Positions 5,836-6,463 of a DNA stretch of 6,463 nt are shown piece after piece; within the stretch, counting starts at the first letter, position 1; the number at the start of each line of letters is the position of its first letter. A program made the translations under genes and the position numbers. The notes below the pieces were generated by a model. That model worked only from the letters and a program-made list of their open reading frames with translations. It did not search any database and had not been told where the DNA came from. Origin of the DNA: JBEIUL01 sp044356865. GTDB lineage: Bacteria; Planctomycetota; Phycisphaerae; Phycisphaerales; SM1A02. Where the stretch lies: contig JBIKVN010000193.1 in the NCBI GenBank assembly GCA_044356865.1, positions 1-6,463 on the forward strand, given 5' to 3'.

Positions 5836-5854
5836 TCCGAACCGTCGGTTCGGA
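5836..5854. repeat. Perfect 8-bp inverted repeat with 3-base spacer
   Basis: TCCGAACC (5836-5843), GTC, GGTTCGGA (5847-5854). As DNA it could be an operator-like site; as RNA it is an 8-bp hairpin with a three-base loop. No T run follows on either side, so it is not an intrinsic terminator. It lies about 50 bases upstream of the candidate rpsO promoter. Confidence 0.6.
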
Positions 5855-5902
5855 CCCTCCCCCAAAGCACCTCGACGGCCCGGCGTCCCACCGCCCCGAC
5901 CG

Positions 5903-5931
5903 TTGCCTGCCTCTGGCCTTTCCCGTACATT
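5903..5931 (+). promoter_or_regulatory. Candidate sigma70-type promoter for rpsO
   Basis: TTGCCT (5903-5908) and TACATT (5926-5931) have a 17-base spacer, each matching consensus at four of six positions. Transcription would start near 5938 and give a leader of roughly 68 bases, a sensible length for a ribosomal-protein gene. Its -35 hexamer is the same as in the candidate carboxylase promoter. Promoter rules for this phylum are poorly known, so this is a suggestion only. Confidence 0.33.
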
Positions 5932-5976
5932 CCCCGATTCACCACACGAGAACCACGAAACAGCCGCGGCCCGACG

Positions 5977-6009
5977 ATGGCCACGGCCCACGGACCCCAG
6001 ACCCGATGA
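5977..6009 (+). CDS. Possible 10-residue leader peptide overlapping the rpsO start
   Basis: An ATG at 5977 opens a frame of ten codons (MATAHGPQTR) whose TGA overlaps the rpsO ATG as ATGA. Neither this ORF nor rpsO has a visible SD. If translated it would bring ribosomes to the rpsO start by termination-reinitiation. A frame this short can arise by chance, and there is no codon or homology evidence, so it is listed as a candidate. Confidence 0.25.
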   Translation: MATAHGPQTR

Positions 6010-6275
6010 CGATCTCCGCCGCCAAGAAGACCAGCACGATCAAGACCCACCAGCGCTCCGCCACCGACGTCGGCTCGCCTGAAGTGCAGGTCGCGATCCT
6101 CACCGAGCGCATCTCCGCCCTCCAGGAGCACTTCAAGGGCCACGCGAAGGACCACTCCTCGCGTCGCGGCCTCCTGCTCATGGTCGGCAAGCGCAACCGG
6201 CTCCTGAAGTACCTCGCGAACAGCGATCGCGAGCGCTACCAGGAGCTCATCAAGCGCCTCGGCCTTCGCAAGTGA
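6006..6275 (+). CDS. rpsO: 30S ribosomal protein S15
   Basis: An 89-residue protein, exactly the length of E. coli S15. It binds the central domain of 16S rRNA early in 30S assembly and contacts 23S rRNA in a subunit bridge. The family signature is clear: GSPEVQVAILTERI at 23-36, EHFKGHAKDHSSRRGLLLMVGKR at 41-63 with rRNA-contacting H42, D49 and H50, and the ending RYQELIKRLGLRK. Position 51 is Ser where E. coli has His. The ATG at 6006 is fixed by the match in length to the family. It has no SD: the preceding bases (GGACCCCAGACCCG) contain no GGAG-like core, which is odd for a highly expressed gene, although SD-less genes are frequent in Planctomycetota. A ten-codon ORF overlaps this start by ATGA. 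No intrinsic terminator follows, so transcription probably continues into the next gene. Confidence 0.97.
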   Translation: MTISAAKKTSTIKTHQRSATDVGSPEVQVAILTERISALQEHFKGHAKDHSSRRGLLLMVGKRNRLLKYLANSDRERYQELIKRLGLRK

Positions 6276-6288
6276 CCGTTTCCCCGGC

Positions 6289-6303
6289 GCCGCACCCCGC
6301 GGC
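6289..6303 (+). other. Short GC hairpin just after rpsO
   Basis: GCCGC (6289-6293), loop ACCCC, GCGGC (6299-6303). It is a 5-bp perfect stem 14 bases after the rpsO stop. With no T run it is not a normal intrinsic terminator. It may protect the 3' end of a processed rpsO mRNA, or be chance in GC-rich DNA. Confidence 0.3.
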
Positions 6304-6386
6304 ATCAGGCCGGTGACGGTTCCCGCGGTCCTCCGGCCGTCGACAACCACCGTACCCGGCCCCCTGCCCCGCGGCGGCGCCTTTCC

Positions 6387-6402
6387 GGCCGCACGAGCGG
6401 CC
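6387..6402 (+). other. GC hairpin in the leader of the downstream gene
   Basis: GGCCGC (6387-6392), loop ACGA, GCGGCC (6397-6402): a perfect 6-bp stem with a tetraloop. It lies 54 bases before the next ATG and next to a second hairpin at 6412-6432. Confidence 0.4.
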
Positions 6403-6411
6403 ATCCTCCAT

Positions 6412-6432
6412 TGGCCCGGCCGATGCCGGCCA
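6412..6432 (+). other. GC hairpin immediately upstream of the next gene's ribosome binding site
   Basis: TGGCC, one bulged C, GGC (6412-6420), loop CGAT, GCCGGCCA (6425-6432): eight base pairs with one bulge. It ends eight bases before the purine-rich SD at 6441. If the next gene is pnp, its position recalls the leader stem that RNase III and PNPase use for autoregulation in enterobacteria. The analogy is inferred. Confidence 0.42.
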
Positions 6433-6440
6433 GAACTGAA

Positions 6441-6448
6441 AGAAGGGA
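6441..6448 (+). promoter_or_regulatory. Ribosome binding site of the gene starting at 6456
   Basis: AGAAGGGA, with its AAGGGA core seven bases before ATG 6456. It is a clear SD-like sequence and the main evidence that 6456 is a real start codon. Confidence 0.65.
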
Positions 6449-6455
6449 CAGCCCC

Positions 6456-6463
6456 ATGGCTCT
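6456..6463 (+). CDS. Start of the next gene, probably polynucleotide phosphorylase (truncated by the window)
   Basis: Only ATG, GCT and two more bases (Met-Ala-...) are present, so the product cannot be identified from sequence. A purine-rich SD (6441-6448) stands at the right distance. In many bacteria rpsO is followed directly by pnp, which encodes the 3'-5' exoribonuclease PNPase of the RNA degradosome, and the 180-base gap with leader hairpins fits that arrangement. The start is fairly well supported; the identity rests on gene order alone. Confidence 0.5.

Larger units (their letters stand above)
5605..6005. other. Divergent intergenic region between the carboxylase gene and rpsO
   Basis: About 400 bases without a supportable gene, apart from the short leader ORF at 5977-6009. 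Reading frames that cross it on either strand are low-complexity extensions of shadow frames. The stretch about 5665-5850 is visibly richer in A and T than the rest of the window. It holds a terminator-like stem (5709-5743), a 9-base direct repeat TGGACAGGC at 5689-5697 and 5787-5795, degenerate tandem repeats (5800-5835) and a perfect inverted repeat (5836-5854). Candidate promoters face both ways. It must contain the start signals for both flanking genes. Confidence 0.75.

Noticed and set aside
5800..5854. CRISPR array or mobile-element end
   Set aside because: The units are 15 bases, directly abutting and without spacers. There are no cas or transposase genes and no target-site duplication.
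4417..6009. A 530-codon plus-strand open frame opposite the carboxylase gene
   Set aside because: It is antisense to a clearly identified gene, rich in Arg, Gly, Asp and Ala as expected from reversed GC-rich codons, and has no recognisable motif. Only its last ten codons are considered separately as a leader ORF.
5679..6404. A 241-codon minus-strand open frame across rpsO
   Set aside because: It is antisense to rpsO and its flanks, of low complexity and without family features.

Overview
The window is very GC-rich and densely coding. It most resembles a chromosomal segment of a Planctomycetota bacterium, perhaps of the Phycisphaerae. This rests on three things: a secreted DNRLRE-domain protein ending in a Pro-Ala-Pro/short hydrophobic/poly-Arg sorting tail, an acyl-CoA carboxylase beta subunit with motifs I associate with that phylum, and patchy use of Shine-Dalgarno (SD) sequences. 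The taxonomic call is an inference from a few protein features, not a database result.

Layout, left to right. (1) Plus strand, 1-1246: the 3' end of a family 2 glycosyltransferase, overlapping by one base a polytopic membrane protein of the UPF0104 / lysylphosphatidylglycerol-flippase-like family. The pair suggests lipid-linked sugar chemistry at the membrane, as in AglD-type proteins. (2) Minus strand, 3078-1184: an operon of rdgB (XTP/dITP diphosphatase, house-cleaning of deaminated purine nucleotides) and a YkgJ-type CxxCxxCC cysteine-cluster protein, coupled by an ATGA overlap. The YkgJ gene runs 63 bases into the end of the convergent membrane-protein gene. (3) Plus strand, 3171-3926: the secreted DNRLRE protein, divergent from rdgB across 92 bases. 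(4) Minus strand, 5604-3928: the acyl-CoA carboxylase carboxyltransferase subunit, whose stop lies one base from the stop of the DNRLRE gene. (5) 5605-6005: the only long non-coding stretch. It is a divergent regulatory region with an AT-richer core, a terminator-like stem with a T run, short degenerate tandem repeats ending in a perfect inverted repeat, candidate promoters for both flanking genes and a 10-codon leader ORF. (6) Plus strand, 6006-6275: rpsO (ribosomal protein S15), then a 180-base spacer with GC-rich hairpins. The first codons of the next gene start at 6456; by the widespread rpsO-pnp order this is probably polynucleotide phosphorylase.

No transposon, CRISPR array, tRNA, rRNA or integrase is visible. 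The genes are mostly housekeeping or envelope functions. I found no convincing new multi-gene system. The most informative places are the carboxylase-rpsO intergenic region, the SD-less rpsO start with its overlapping leader ORF, the hairpins before the presumed pnp, and the non-canonical sorting tail.
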